From Lomentospora prolificans (lineage: Eukaryota; Ascomycota; Sordariomycetes; Microascales; Microascaceae): DNA of 64,000 bases. The stretch spans positions 2,728,001-2,792,000 of the forward strand of contig JARFXM010000003.1 of NCBI GenBank assembly GCA_029532625.1. The letters run 5' to 3'. The notes under the pieces were generated by a model that was not told the DNA's origin, did not search any database, and saw nothing but the letters and a program-made list of their open reading frames with translations. Positions 23,193 through 36,366 of the stretch are shown here, piece by piece. Numbering within the stretch: the stretch's first letter is position 1; each line of letters begins with the position of its first letter. The position numbers and the translations under genes are program-made.

Positions 23193-24779
23193 ATGCGCAC
23201 ATCTCAGTTCATGTTTGCGACAGCACCGCTCTACTTGAGCGTGGTCGCTTCATCCTCCTGCTTCAATCCGGTATGTGTGTCTTGCCCTCTGCGAGGCTAG
23301 GCTTGATTATACCCCTCGCGATGGGCGATGCGGAAAGCTAACTCTAATCTGCCTCAAAAGTGTGCTGCACTCGCTGCCGCTCTCCCTGGCGCTGTCGCTT
23401 TTCCCAACTCGACGGCGTATGACGAATCAAACACGTACTGGTCTAATCGACAATCCGAAGTGCAGCCTGCGTGCTTTATTACTCCCCAAACTACTGCGGA
23501 CGTCTCAACCGCGGTCAAAATTATTACCTCACACAACATCCCTTTCTCTGTCAAAAGTGGCGGCCACACCGCTTTTGCCGGCGCTTCTAATGTTCAAGGC
23601 GGAATCACTATTGACTTGCGCAACCTCAACAAAATCACAGTTTCTGAAGACCGCGAAACCGTCTCCGTTGGCCCCGGGAATCGCTGGATAGAAATATCCT
23701 CTGTGCTCGATCCTCTCGGCCTCGCTGTGGTTGGTGGGCGTGCTGCCGATGTGGGGGTAAGCGGCCTTATCCTTGGCGGAGGGATCTCGTACTTTTCAGG
23801 CAAGCGAGGATGGGCGTGTGACAATGTCCGTTCATTTGAAGTCGTCCTCGCATCTGGAAAGGTGGTCAAGGCATCTCCTACCGAGAATAATGATCTGTTC
23901 TGGGCATTAAGAGGCGGCGGAGGCTCTAGTTTTGGCATCGTCACCGGATTCGACCTCGTCTCCTTCTCTCAAGGAGATTTATGGTCTGGAGATTCCATCT
24001 TCCCTGGTGCCATGGCTCCTGATCTCGTCCCGCATTTTGTCGATCTAGCTATCAACGGCCTTCCCTCCGATCCCGAAGCCCACACTTACTTTGTCTACAC
24101 CAATCAGCCCGCCCTCGGAGGAACAGTTGCTCTAACCTCCTTCTATCACTCCACACCTCCACCTGCTCCCGAGACCGTCCCACCCGTATTCGAGACCCTC
24201 AGGAGCCAACCAAACGCCATCTTCTCCAGCTCCGCAATTGCAAACGTGTCTACTCTCTCTCGTAATATCGACCAGCCCTACGGCCAACGGCAAACGTGGT
24301 GGGACACAACCGTCCGCATTGAAAGTGCCGATATTTTTGTCGAGATCCTTGCTCTATTCGAGGCTCATATGTCACGAATACTCGCTGCTGCAGGCGATAC
24401 AGCCCTTACTCCTTTCCTTGTTTTCCAGCCGATCTCGACCAATATCATCGAGGGCATGCAGCAAAACGGAGGTAATGCTCTAAATCTCAAACCAGAAGAG
24501 GGGCCAGTTATGATTATCCAGACAACAGCCTCCTGGGATGATGGTTCTATCGATTCTATCGTCGAAGAGAGCTGTAGACAGTTCATTGGGGAGGTTGAGG
24601 CGGCGGCGAAAGAGAAAGGCGTCTCGAAAAGCCTCGTGTACATGAATTACGCCGGCAGCCAACAAAAAGTCTTTGAGAGTTACGGAGAGGAGAGTTTGAA
24701 CAAGCTCAGAGCCACAGCGAGAAAGTATGATCCAAAAGGGAAGCTTCAGTCGCTGTGGAAAGGGTATTTCAAGGTATAG
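23193..24779 (+). CDS. Secreted FAD-linked oxidase (berberine-bridge-like)
   Basis: Predicted extracellular flavoenzyme oxidising small alcohols, sugars or secondary metabolites. Two exons, 23193-23270 and 23361-24779, give 498 aa. Exon 1 encodes a hydrophobic N-terminus (MRTSQFMFATAPLYLSVV) typical of secretion; an upstream in-frame ATG at 23040 would give a very Arg-rich leader and is not preferred. The FAD-binding-4 domain spans about 60-240: the SVKSGGHTAFAG motif supplies the His that usually forms the 8-alpha-histidyl bond, and GVSGLILGGGISYFSG is the pyrophosphate loop. The second cysteinyl attachment seen in true berberine-bridge enzymes is absent (the loop reads GRAADVGVSG), so single covalent attachment is expected. 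The BBE C-terminal motif is present (VYMNYAG, then KYDPKGKLQSLWKG). Substrate unknown. Confidence 0.9.
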
Positions 24780-27700
24780 AGGTGGAAATCGTTGTCGTAT
24801 GTTGAGCTTGGGAGCTCACCTTTCGCATGCATCATTGATACCCGTTTATAATGATTTGTAATTTTATACATGTATGATAGACCTTTACATTCTCAATGAT
24901 ACCGATGGCATGCCTGTGCACTGGCACGATTCGCACCGACCATCTTCTAGGGACTGTATGTACGATGGGATGTTGCTTTGAAGGGGCTGGCTATGCGTCT
25001 ACAGTTGGTCTACAGCCTTGGAACTGACAAACTCATTGAAGTAATCTTGTCGTCAGCACATTCCGATGCAGTGTTCTCATCATCGGCGGCAATTGCAAGC
25101 CTCCCTAGAGGAGATTTCTCAACAGCTATATCCCCGTTGTAGAACATATTTACAGTGAAAACATACTCCTAGACTTCAGAGTTACAATGAGTAGAGATAA
25201 ACAGCGCAAATATGCCAAACTCACAGAATCCAGGGTCCTAGCCAAGCTTCATCCTGTGCTCTCGCCCTAACATACCCAATCTACCACGTCAACAATTATA
25301 ACGCATAGTGATCTCTGTACGACTGGGCCCCAGGATTAAGGTTTCCGCGGAGGAACGAAGCATCGTACAAGCATGGGACGGAAATGACGTCCTAATAGCC
25401 ACTTCCCGTCCTTTCAGGCACGTTCCGGCACTCCAGATCCTGATCAGCGTTTCAGCCACAGAAACCAATGACATGGGAGCATCGACCGCACCCAATCGTC
25501 GATCGTCGGCGTCGTCGGATCCCCGTTTCGAAAAATGATTGAGGGAAGGGCGAGAGAAGAAAGGCACGCAGTTCACGTTTAACAACGCCACACTAAGGTA
25601 ATCCCGCGTTTCCGAAGCCAATTGAGCTTGTTTCCATTACTTTTATTCTTGGAAAGAAAGCCCGGACTTGGACTAATCTTTCGTGTCGGCTCACTTCCTC
25701 CAAGCAGACCATCCTACTATGTAAGAAAACCCTACGTACAACCTTGCCGTGGCCTGCCAATACTTGCAGTAGGATATGCTGGTAATCAGAAGCCTCCAGG
25801 CTCGCAGTTGTTCTAGGTTCTCTAACTCTTGTCGTCGGTAGTGCACATGACGATATCCTAGATGGGAGAGGTGTGCTGCCGAGGGTGGCACATCGCTAGT
25901 CTCCGGGGTTGCAACTCGGCCGACGGTTATAAAGAGCCGTCAAGCTTCGGGTGGGACCGGAACTTAGAGTCAGGATAGCACGGTTAGCCGGAAGGAAGAG
26001 GGTGTGACCAGCTGTGCGAGGATCACGATCCTTCTTTTTAGCCCTTCGGCCCCTAAGGGTCCGAGTGTCAAGTAAACCGTGGACACCTTGTTTGTTCTTA
26101 CTCAGAATAGCTTTATGGTTCCGACTCCGGATACCAAGAATTTTCTGTAAAAGACAAGGCGAAGATGGAGCTTTAGTGAAGTGCTTGGAAGAGATGTGCT
26201 GCAGATCTACGAGATCAACCGTTCCGAGCACGAAGCTATCCAGGAGAGGGATATGGAATGGCCCAGGCCATCTCACTGGAGCGCGTATATTCTGCCGATA
26301 AGGCATTGGACTCAATGAATTCATGTCGAATCGAGCGATGCATATAGTAGGTAGTGAGTGGGTGTGCGTGGACCCTGAACCCGGGACCCGACATATAATT
26401 GATAGCCTTCCATGAAGGCAACGTGATTGACGATTCCGTGAATAATAACTAGTAGCGAACCGGTCTTAGTGAGGCATGTCGGACGAACGAAGGGCATAAT
26501 CTTAACGTACACATAACCGTACGTATGAAATCACTCCAGCGGAGGCTACTCGCAGAGAGATCAAAAGTTGTTCAAACATAATAGGAGAGAGCAGGGCATG
26601 GCAATCTCGAGACCGCCGCGATCGAATAGCCTTCCTTTTCCCAACGAAACGAGAGGAGACTAGTATGGGGCGCAAAAGGACAGCTGGACGAAACATGTTT
26701 ACTATCCACAGCGGTAAATCGTAAGAGGGATGCTATTCTGCGCTCCCACAAGTGGTGTTGATATGGATAGCTATCTACCGAGAGTAGGTAATGTGAATTC
26801 CCATCGGCTCGCTACCAGGAACATAACGACCGGGAACTGCGCCAGAGAAGCTTCAAATTGCCGGACCGCCCAGAATGCGAGACGCACCCCTGCCCATGGG
26901 TTGAAAGCGCACTGAACGCAAGAGCCTCCAGCTGTCATCATCATCGACATATTACTGTAACCACACGACATGGACACTTAGCGAAAAAAAGCTGCTGAGT
27001 TGGTTTTTGCCACATCGGAGACTTTCCGAATAGTTCCTTCCCGAGCCTTGGGCCCTCTAAGATGCTGATTGAACAACATAAAGGATGACGATGGCTAAGC
27101 GAGGGCTGCGAAGGGGCTTCCCTCAAAGAGAGGTCTGAGTCCTCGACTGCCCCCGCTTGAGACTCAGGTCATGTCTTGTTGACATGGCTAAAGCACATGA
27201 AATCATGGAGGTAACCTTGCTTCCTCCAACATGCGATAAAACTTCCGCGGGGAGGTGCAAGTTGCCCGACTCGAGGGAGGAGGGTGATACGGTTAAACTC
27301 GCTGTGCACCCTTTTTCATCCTAACCACTGGTAGTCGTAAGCTTCACGCCCCTTTCTTTCTCCGTCAAACGCAGATTCCATTGCCATAGACGCATAGAGG
27401 GGTTCTTGAAATGGCTTCTCCCGGGATAATGTCAAGAGAGGTGGGTGACGACAAAGTTCTCTATCCTAGTGCGACATGGGGGAAACACCAACCCTCTCAC
27501 TCTGAATCACACAACCCCCCCTTAACCCACAGAAAATAAATTATCATGGCAAACGGAGACAAGGGTCCGGAGGAAGGACAGAGTGCAAACTGGGCAACGA
27601 CCAGACCTCGGATTCTGGCCCGGAGACCAAAAAGGTCATCCCTTCATGGGCAACGCTCACATGGGAACCGTTCGTACTCATGAACCAAGATCAAAGGGAC

Positions 27701-30700
27701 CTGGTCCTGGATTGAGAATGCCTTGAAGAACATCAGAGGTACAGGTTAGAGTCTGTGCCATCTCGCGAATACTACCGGAATCGCTGGCTGAGCATTGCTG
27801 GCAATGACAAGAAATCACGCACACCGATAGTCCTGGCCATCTGTGTACGGTAACGCTGGGGTGCTGGCTGCCGGGCTTTCGAGCCGGTTAGCGATTTGAG
27901 AAGGACGCACACGCCAGGCACACGAGAGTGAGGGACTATTAGCAGGGAAGGGTACTATGTTGGCTTGCGAGAAGACAGCTGGCGAGGATCAGCCCACGAA
28001 TCAACCATCGGAATGCGGGGGAGGTCTGGAGGGTAGACAAAAAGAGGGCCAGCCACTATCCGAGTGGGAAACAGTGTATTAGGTGGAGGTATGATGAATG
28101 CATGGTCTAGGATGCAGTCAAGGGCCGGGTAGCCTGTGCGCAGGATGCGGTCTGTGGGTGAAGGGTTCGGTTATGCCAGCACACAGACTGGAGACGCATC
28201 CAGATTTCTCGCTTGGGGGTCGAAGGGCTCACCCGTATGATGGATGATGGCCCGACGTTTCAACCTGGACTGTTTAGGATTTCTCGTGTAGCAAGGCTCG
28301 AGATTGGATCACTCAAGTATCGGGGATAGTTCGCAGTCCCGTACAGCTCCGCGTTGAAGAGTAGGATGACAGCCTGTGAGCGATGTCGCTTGAAGCCTTC
28401 GCCTCGAGCGACGCTGGCTGCTAACAGGTGCCAATGTGAAGAGAGAAGGAGGGACGTCAAGATGGAAAGAGGATGGGTCGAAGAAGGACAGTGAAAAACG
28501 GACGGAGAGGAATGCACCTACGAACCAAGAAAGGCGAGCACAATGTTTGAAACCAGACCAGAATGGACGTTTCGTTGAACACGAGTTTCGTTTCTTCTTC
28601 GAATCAATAGTCCTCTGTAATATGAGGAGAACATGGCAGTTGTGTTGAGATTGGTCATGGATGAGGCAGCACGTGGTAGCCCTTATCCGGTCGAATGCAA
28701 GTAATAATTCCATACGCTGGCCTATTCTCTTGGGTCGCTTAAGCCAGCCTTAATACAGTTGACTATTCCCCATCACCAGCGGACCGGTTCAGTAATTGGT
28801 CGGGGGGTGGAGACGTCGGGGTGAGTTGATGAGGAGTACCCGGAGGCTGCCTCCAAATTCAGCTGGCTACAATTGAACAATTGATCGATTGAATTTCCTG
28901 CTACAGCTTGGCGGTCGTGGGTGGCTCTTACAACCAACCTTAACTCTGCGAATGCTGGTATTTGCCTACCAGTGGGCTTCCCTCAATGTGCTGGCCCTCC
29001 ACATTCAGAATGCCAGCTGGCTCAAGATATTCAAGGTCTGTCCGGCTAATATCAACTGCCCCACCGTACTCCTCCACCAAATTACATCGAGTTCCTTTCC
29101 AGCACATTTAACTGGGCGGCTAAGAGTGGAGATGCTGGCAATACAGCCTGCGTGGCGCTAGGATAGCGTAAAATGCAGTGCTTGTCTGATTCTGAAGTAC
29201 TATCCGTATCTCCAGTGCTAGCCAGCTATTATTACGGAAAGTCGGCAATTTGAGGCTGGCTTGACAAGCTCTCTGTCGAGTGCGAGGTCACGTCGCATGA
29301 AGTAGAGCCCCTCATACGAAATGTACGGCTTCGACGAACCCAGGATCAGTGCGCAGCTTTCTTGCATGGCCGCTTCCTGGTCGGTTTGTAAAGCTCACGA
29401 GTGTTTAGGATGATTTCGTAACCAATGGATGCCATACCTTGTAAATGGTCACGGACACCTCCATCGACTTCGACAGTTGCTGAGGGAAAGGGAGCTTGTC
29501 TACTAGTCTTGCTGGGATTGGGAGGTCTAGCATTGTTACGGAAGAAAAGAACCCCGCCACCCCGGCACACCCGGTTCCCATTCATTGTCCGAGTCTCCGG
29601 GTATGAGGGCAGCTGGACTTTCCTCGCTGCCCTCGTGTGGCAGCTCAGTGTCGATAAATAGATTAGTAACGAGCACCTAACGCTGGCTGGCTATGCATGT
29701 ACACACGTCCGGCCAGCGTGCCTTACCCGTATGTACATACCCTGTCACGCCTGAGAAACTCCCCAATTTCATCGTGGGGTCTGAAATGGAGTTGACCGAC
29801 GATGCGAACGTGCGTCATAGAAGGCCTCTGAGGAGCGGACACTGGGGGCCCTGGAAGATGGCTGGCTCTGTTCAAGTTCTTGGCGTCTTAGTGCCACCAT
29901 GAAAAGCCTTGCCATGCATTAACGTCTAGGTACGAAGTATTATTCCCACCGAGATTGTGGACATTACCTCGAGCCAGCCTTCACTCTTCGGTTCAGGTGG
30001 CACGCGTTGCCAGGGCTGCTGGATGGATGGACAAGCGAACGGGTAGCTTCAAATGCCGGCATAAGTTAATAATTCGCAGCCGTCTTTGCCCTTGCCAAGC
30101 GCAAATTGGTCCGCCCTCACACGCCTTAAGAGTATTATATCGCCCCCCAAATTCAAGAACGATGGGGACGCCTTGAGACATTCGAGCTTTGCAGATAACG
30201 GTGCAGGTGCCACCTCCGCTGGCTAGGCGGCGCAACAAAACGAAAGAAGAGGGTGTGTTGTCCTGGGCTGGCTGTATGCGATATCGTTTTAGGCAGATAG
30301 TGTCAGGAGCGTTTCGACGCCTGTACCAGAGGCACATCTTTGACCCTGCATCCGCGTTTTGAGTAATTGGGAAGCAGGATGGATAAAAAATGCTGCACTC
30401 TCCCCAGATTCAATCCAAGCCTCCCTGGATCTACGACGCATCTGTCTCAGGTTCCAAGCATACTTTGTCGCCACTGACAATGCAATCTACCCCAATCCGG
30501 GAAAAGTGGTGGCAGGCAGCACTGCTCAACCCGCACACATGCAATGCAACAATGGATAAATCTCTGGAGTCACACACAAGGCCGTATTAGTGTGTCTCCC
30601 ACCTTGGCAGTGAGGCCGCAGCTATCGTAAAGATAAACGAGTAGCCTAGCGTGGGAAAATACTTGGACCTTGGCCGGGCCGGACTGTAACGAATTGCTTC

Positions 30701-32608
30701 ATTTCTGCGTTCCAAGGAACTGAGTCCGAAACTCGAGGTATCTGTCTCGGTTAGGTGTCGCTGTTTGCCCCAAGACTATTGCATATTAAAATTTCCCCTC
30801 AGATCTGCGGTCCACCAGATTCGAAGAAGCGTGGGCAACTGTCACATCGGGGCCTTTCCACCACGTTCTTTCACCTTGGGGAGAATGCGGTGGGAACAGC
30901 GAGAATTTGCACGCCTTTCCGGCGGCAAGCACGGCGAGCTGGGGAGAGGAAGACGTTCTGGGTCATTCCCGATATGGAATAGCCCGGACCCGAGAACTAT
31001 GCGAGGCTGGTGCGAATATGGATAGACAACCGACGATATTGCCCAAAAAACTGGGGCTGGCGAAGTTGGTAGCCGACTATTATTACAATGTAGGAAGAAA
31101 CATTGCAAGTTCTTTCCGTCTGTCTGGTGACCTGGGCGGAGAAGTGGTGAAGTCGAGTGTCGGAGCCCCAGGTCCAACAACGGGCATTGTACCTATGAGG
31201 ACTTGGACAGGTTGCACCCAGCACGATGGATTTCGGGTATCATCCTACGACCAATCCGTACCTGTACCTTCGGACCGGGTGCTCCATGGATGGTGAGCGC
31301 TCTGCTGGCTCCTCCCTCGCGAAGAAGCCGTCTCTACGCCTCCATATTAATAGCCGATGATGGGAACTGCTTGTGTGCTACATGGAGCCCAGAAATGACC
31401 CCGAGTACCTTCGTACTTCAAATGGACGAAGTATGGAGTCAATGCGCCAGCATGAAATATCAATTGATCCATCAATTGGTCCATTGATCAAGCAATTCTG
31501 GAGTCGGCCAGTGTGACAGCAGCACTCGGTTTGGAGGTGGTGACCTGCAGGCTGCAACAACCTTGAACGAGACCCTGGAATTCGAGGGTTTCACTCGCGC
31601 CATCTCGATCCCACCAATTGCTTGCTGGCAAAAAGCGCCTCATCGTTGCCCACCACGTGGATTCTTGCTCCCCAGTGCACCATCCCCCCCCCTCCCTCCC
31701 TTTGCTGAATTCATTTTACCTCCCACGTCTCTCAAGGGGAGCCAACCAAAGACAAAATTTGCACTTTTCCCGCCACATGCCAGTCTCCACTAATACCCCA
31801 GAAACGTCCAGCGCTTGGCCCAGAAGGGTCAAGTCCCGTGTCCGAGCGGTCTCAAGCCTCTGATGCCAAAAGCGTCTGCTACAAGAACGACCACCCCTGC
31901 GCATGGTCAATGTGACGATCATTCAACACGTATCCGCCCTTGAGATGGGACGAGCCCGGATTCAGGTAGGGGACGAGGAATGGGTGAGGGAAGGGGGCCG
32001 GCGTGCCAGACACTAACACACCCTTCGCTTGGCCTGGCAACTCCGTACCCCATACTTCGTACACCTTCATGCCACCCCGGCTCAGACTAGCTCTCACACT
32101 TTTGATGCCCTTATGCTTCAGCATGGAGAGTCAAAGCCAATTTTTCTTCTTTCCCGGCCTCACTCCCACCCCCCTCATCCAAGGCTCATGACTCTCGACG
32201 ACTTGAGCATGAGTGGAGCACATCCGTAGCTGATCCGAACAACCCTACCGGGCGATCCCCAGAATTAAATCTGGATCATTATATACCTCCTCTATCCCCA
32301 TCGATTTCGACTCCGGGTTTGACTCCTCTTGTCTTAAACACACATCCAATTTCCTGGGGTGGCAGACATCTCCACTCGATCACGACCGAGTGATATCCTT
32401 TGCACCCTTTGCTGAACCCAACCCGTTCTTACCGCCTGGACTCGTACCAAGTATTTCCCTCTTGATGGGAATAAACCCTCGAGGTTAAGCCGGCTTCCTC
32501 TTATATCAAGAGTGAACCTCGACCGTGAACGTTACACACGGCCGGCATCCGAAAATTTCATTACGTCCGTCTTCTCTCTCGGGCAACCCGCACGTCCATA
32601 ACGCCACA
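24780..32608. other. Gene-poor block of about 7.8 kb
   Basis: I find no coding gene, RNA gene or transposon remnant that I can support in this interval. Open frames up to about 140 codons occur (for example minus strand 25896-26324 and 28309-28713), but they lack domains, overlap one another on both strands and have no plausible exon chain. The part from 28743 to 30272 is very rich in GCTGGC/GCCAGC. Nested CAATTGAT/ATCAATTG words sit at 31470-31490. The last few hundred bases presumably carry the promoter of the rhodopsin-domain gene. Confidence 0.5.
28743..30272. repeat. GCTGGC/GCCAGC-rich intergenic block
   Basis: By hand count there are 15 copies of the hexamer GCTGGC or GCCAGC in 1.53 kb, where under one would be expected at equal base composition. 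Copies are in both orientations and irregularly spaced, sometimes overlapping as GCTGGCTGGC (29684) or paired as GCCAGCTGGC (about 29012). They are not units of a long tandem repeat. Confidence 0.65.
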
Positions 32609-33868
32609 ATGTCGGCCACCCTCGCCATCGACGGTTCAAGCGCCGCCACGCCAACAGCTTCTGAGACTGGTTCTTCATTCACTGGCATCGTCGCGCAACC
32701 CGATCTCCCCCATAACAATGTTACGACCGAATTGACTGTCATTCTCTGGGTTCTCATCGGCTTGGCGACCCTGTTCTTCACTTTGAGGCTATACTGCAAG
32801 AAGTCAAAGGGCCGTAGTCTATGGTGGGACGACTACATGTTAATGATTTCATGGGTACGATTGTATAGAGCTTCATGGAAAATTCATCTCGAAACTGACA
32901 TGGCTTGCAGGTTGGCATCCTTGCTTCTGGGTCTCTCATCACAGTTGCCGGTACGCTTGGCTTCGGTAAACACATCTACGATATGCCAAACTCGACCTTT
33001 GCCGACCTCCTCCTTACCTTGAATCTCTCGGGTAGTTTCTCGACCTTGTCTGCGGCCTGGAGCAAGACAAGTTTTGCCTTTACTTTGCTGCGCATCTCGG
33101 ACGGTAGCCGCATCCGCAAGTTCATATGGTTTGTCATCATCTCGGTAAACCTCACCATGCACACATCTGCTATCCTCATGTGGTTCCAATGCACGCCCGT
33201 GGCGAAGACCTCGAACCCTTGGATTGAGGGCACTTGCTGGAACCCTCTCGTCATCATTGTCTATAATAGTTTCACTTCCGGTAAGTGTCAATATCCTACA
33301 TAACCAGACCCGACAACCAGTAGCTAACAAACAGTGCCTAGCATATTCCGGTCTTGCGGACATTGCTCTTGCTGTGCTCCCCTGGAAGATCGTCCGCCGA
33401 AATTCCATGAACTACAAGGAGAGAATTGGCATGCTTGTGTGCATGAGCATGGGTGTCTTCGCAGGCCTTACGTCTCTGGCCAAGACACCTGCTTTTCCTG
33501 CCATGGCAAACACGGATATGAGTAAGTCGGATATCTGACCGAACCCATGTATCTTCCTCCATACGTTGACGACTAACACTATTTTTTCCACAGTCAATAC
33601 CGTCCCGCTCGTCCTACTCGGTGTTGCCGAGTGCTCTGTCACCATCACGGCCTGTTCGATCCCCGTTCTCCGAGCCCTTCTCCGAACTAGCCGCCGTCCC
33701 AGCCCTTCCGAAATCACGCAGGGCCGCATTCCGACCCCCACGACCGGCTCAACCCTCGGGTGGCGAGACGAAGAGGCTTTCGCCAAGGAACTCGAGAATT
33801 ACAGCCCTCTCAAGATGTCTACATCTCGGACCCCTACCAGCGCGACGGGCAACTCGTGGAGAATTTGA
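32609..33868 (+). CDS. Fungal rhodopsin-domain integral membrane protein (PTH11/SAT4-like)
   Basis: Predicted seven-helix membrane protein of the fungal rhodopsin-domain family, which includes PTH11-type receptors; signalling or transport role unknown. Four exons, 32609-32854, 32911-33280, 33342-33521 and 33594-33868, give 356 aa. Each intron has a good GTANGN donor and AG acceptor. Helix 1 is LTVILWVLIGLATLFF, followed by a Lys-rich loop and the family-typical WWDDYMLMISW before helix 2. NPWIEGTCW supplies a conserved extracellular Cys. Further helices include FIWFVIISVNLTMHTSAILM, GLADIALAVLPW and MLVCMSMGVFAGL. The C-terminal tail (about 290-356) is Ser/Thr/Pro-rich and cytosolic by the positive-inside rule. 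No CFEM domain is present, unlike PTH11 itself. Start chosen at ATG 32609 (CCACAATGTC context). Confidence 0.88.
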
Positions 33869-36366
33869 AGGACAATCCAGTACGATCCGAACGAATCGGC
33901 GTTTCAAAATGTGTACGATTTTATTTTGCTGTTGTTCATTGATGGCACGCGGCCAACCGGTCTTTTTAAACGTAACGAGAGGAGTTTCTTTTTTGAAAAG
34001 CGATTTGTTTTATTTGGCGAAACGAATTAGGGACAATCAAGGAATCGGTGTTATTAGGAGGCTATCAATATGGGGCTGCATTGAACTTGGGCTTGGGATG
34101 GAGGCGTTTTTTCTGGGACACCGCTTCACTTGTTGGGTTTCGATTCCCTCTTTACCACACGACCTTCTCACTGTTCACTTCTCTACCTTCACTACATTCT
34201 CCTCTTGGCATATATCCGGCGGAGACGAGGGGCCGCATCATGGGAGCATATGGGGAAAAGGGAAGGGTTTGGCGGGTTCTTTCACCATTTCTGGACCGGT
34301 TCTTCAAACATCATCGCAGCGGAGCACATCACAGGGGCAATAGGAGGCCAGGTGGGTTTGGGGGCATCATGGTCAACATCACAGCAGGCCGGCCGGTTCA
34401 TGTTCTTCACTCTACCATTATATTCGTTCTTCTTCAAGCATCAGCATATACCCCCCTTTTGGTGCGGATCGGACAGCAGGAGAGGGACGCTCACGGAAGA
34501 AGAGAATATTTAATCACTTGAACTTGTAGGAGTATCTATTTTTCACGAGGCGCAGACGAGCATGAATGTACGTTTTTTTTTTTCCGAGGCGCTTAACAGG
34601 CATGAGCATTACGTTCTACAAGGGTAGCCCTCCGCTTTACGAGGCTGCTATGTCTATGCCCCAAAAAAAAAAAAAGAGTGAGCACCATGGCAATGTGAAA
34701 CAAGGCCACAACCGCCTCGAGGAGCGTCAGAATTTTTTTTTTCGTTTTGGCCTGTCTTCTCCTTCCTCCCATCGCTCTTGTACCAAGAGTAGAAGGGAAT
34801 GGAATAACGAGTAGCCTGACGGCCCGGCCAAGGTTCTGTTGTACGGAACACGGCAGTTGTCCATCATGGAGGCAAGTCAACCGTTTGAACCCGTGTTTCA
34901 GGCGGTTTGGGGGCGAAGCCCGCTTATGCGGGTTCTAGGCCCGAAGGGATGGATATGTTAAAAAATCCGGCTTCCTTATGCAAGGGAGGACCAGTTCTAC
35001 GTCTGTACTGTACTTTGCGCGGGCTTCCGACAGGTTGACGTTTTCTCGCTTTGGCCAGCGTGCGGTCGACAGGTGGCTGTGTAATTGGGTCGCTAGCTCA
35101 GACATATTCAGTGTTCAGAGCTGCATTGGATATCATTGGTGATACTGGTGCTCGCCGATTTGAGAAATCCTCCTCTGCCCTGCCCCATGTCCTGTTAGTC
35201 ATTTGAAATGGGTTAGCCAGCCCTCCGAGATGTACCTGTCAATCTGGCAACACAGTTTGGGCGTCAGACATGACGACACTGACAAGGAGCTTAGACGGGG
35301 TATAGTGGAGCAACCCATCATTCCTTCTAAGCTTCAGTCGTATCGACCCTGAAGAAGCCGTGGTATTAGGTCATCTCGTATTAGTGCATGTCCTTCTTAA
35401 CTTCTTCGGACATCCGGACCTGTCAAGAATACCTAAATCCATCCGGATCAGGTTTTGTGTGGGGGAGGGGGTGGGGGAGATCTTCTGGCTTCCCGTCAAG
35501 ACCGGACTCCAGAAAGCCAGCAACGGTGGGGCCGCCAGCGTTGATGACCATTGTTGTTGCAACAGCTCCACAGGCCGGGACTCCAGTCATGACCCCGAAT
35601 CGGCCGAGGAAACCCAGCGTCATGTCGGTGCTCTGTGCCAGCTGTGTGTTGCACGGACCCAGAGTGATATTGGTGGCTTGCTTGGTATGCTCTTGCTCTT
35701 GCAGGGAATCGGGTGAGCCAAGATATTGTCTGCTAGATGATGAGGCATTTTCTCCAGGTTTTTGGAGGGGGGATTGAAATATGCAGAAGCGAGGATTCCT
35801 CCCTGGAAAGAGGCGTAATGAAGGCTGCCCGCCTGGCTTCCTTGAAGACTAGCATCGTGATGGGGTTGGGCCTGGCGACGAGCACAGGTACTCTAGCGCG
35901 GAGGGCTGGAGGGTGGCGTTTACCATCTTCACTCCATGATGTCTTCGTTGGGAGGTGATGGAGGGTGCATACGAGCCTAAGCATGGATGCAAGTGCAGAT
36001 AAGATACAGATATACTCGCCAACAAGCATTCTCTCGCGAATCCAAAAAGGAAAACACCGTAGTCCCGGTATCTGTGAGTGTGAGTTGTAACTCTTTGTCT
36101 TTCCAAGAGACAGCCAGCCGGAGTTGACTAATCCCAACCCACCTCGCGAGACGTCACCCACTGATCAATTGATACCCCACACCAACTCTTCCGACCTTCC
36201 GGCATCACCAAGGCACCTCACAACCCTCAGACACACGCCCCAGCTAGTTCCCGTCCTCCTCATCCAGCCGTAACCCCAAATCTCTCCACAAGTAAAATCC
36301 ACTCCAACCAACAAACACCACCAAACGACCAACCAACCCCCCCCTCCCCTAGCCCCCCAACCCAAG
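33869..36366. other. Intergenic, about 2.5 kb
   Basis: No supported gene. Contains several T- or A-rich runs (34571-34581, 34662-34674, 34732-34742). Around 35390-35830 both strands are open for about 130 codons, which is noted as a finding but not called. The last 200 bases before 36367 are C/A-rich and probably form the leader of the next gene. Confidence 0.5.

Noticed and set aside
17286..24779. Biosynthetic gene cluster made of GST, transporter and oxidase
   Set aside because: No backbone enzyme (PKS, NRPS, terpene cyclase or DMATS) is present, and the transporter is a pseudogene.
25896..26324. 142-codon minus-strand open frame in the gene-poor block
   Set aside because: No recognisable domain, low-quality composition and an overlapping plus-strand frame; not enough to call a gene.
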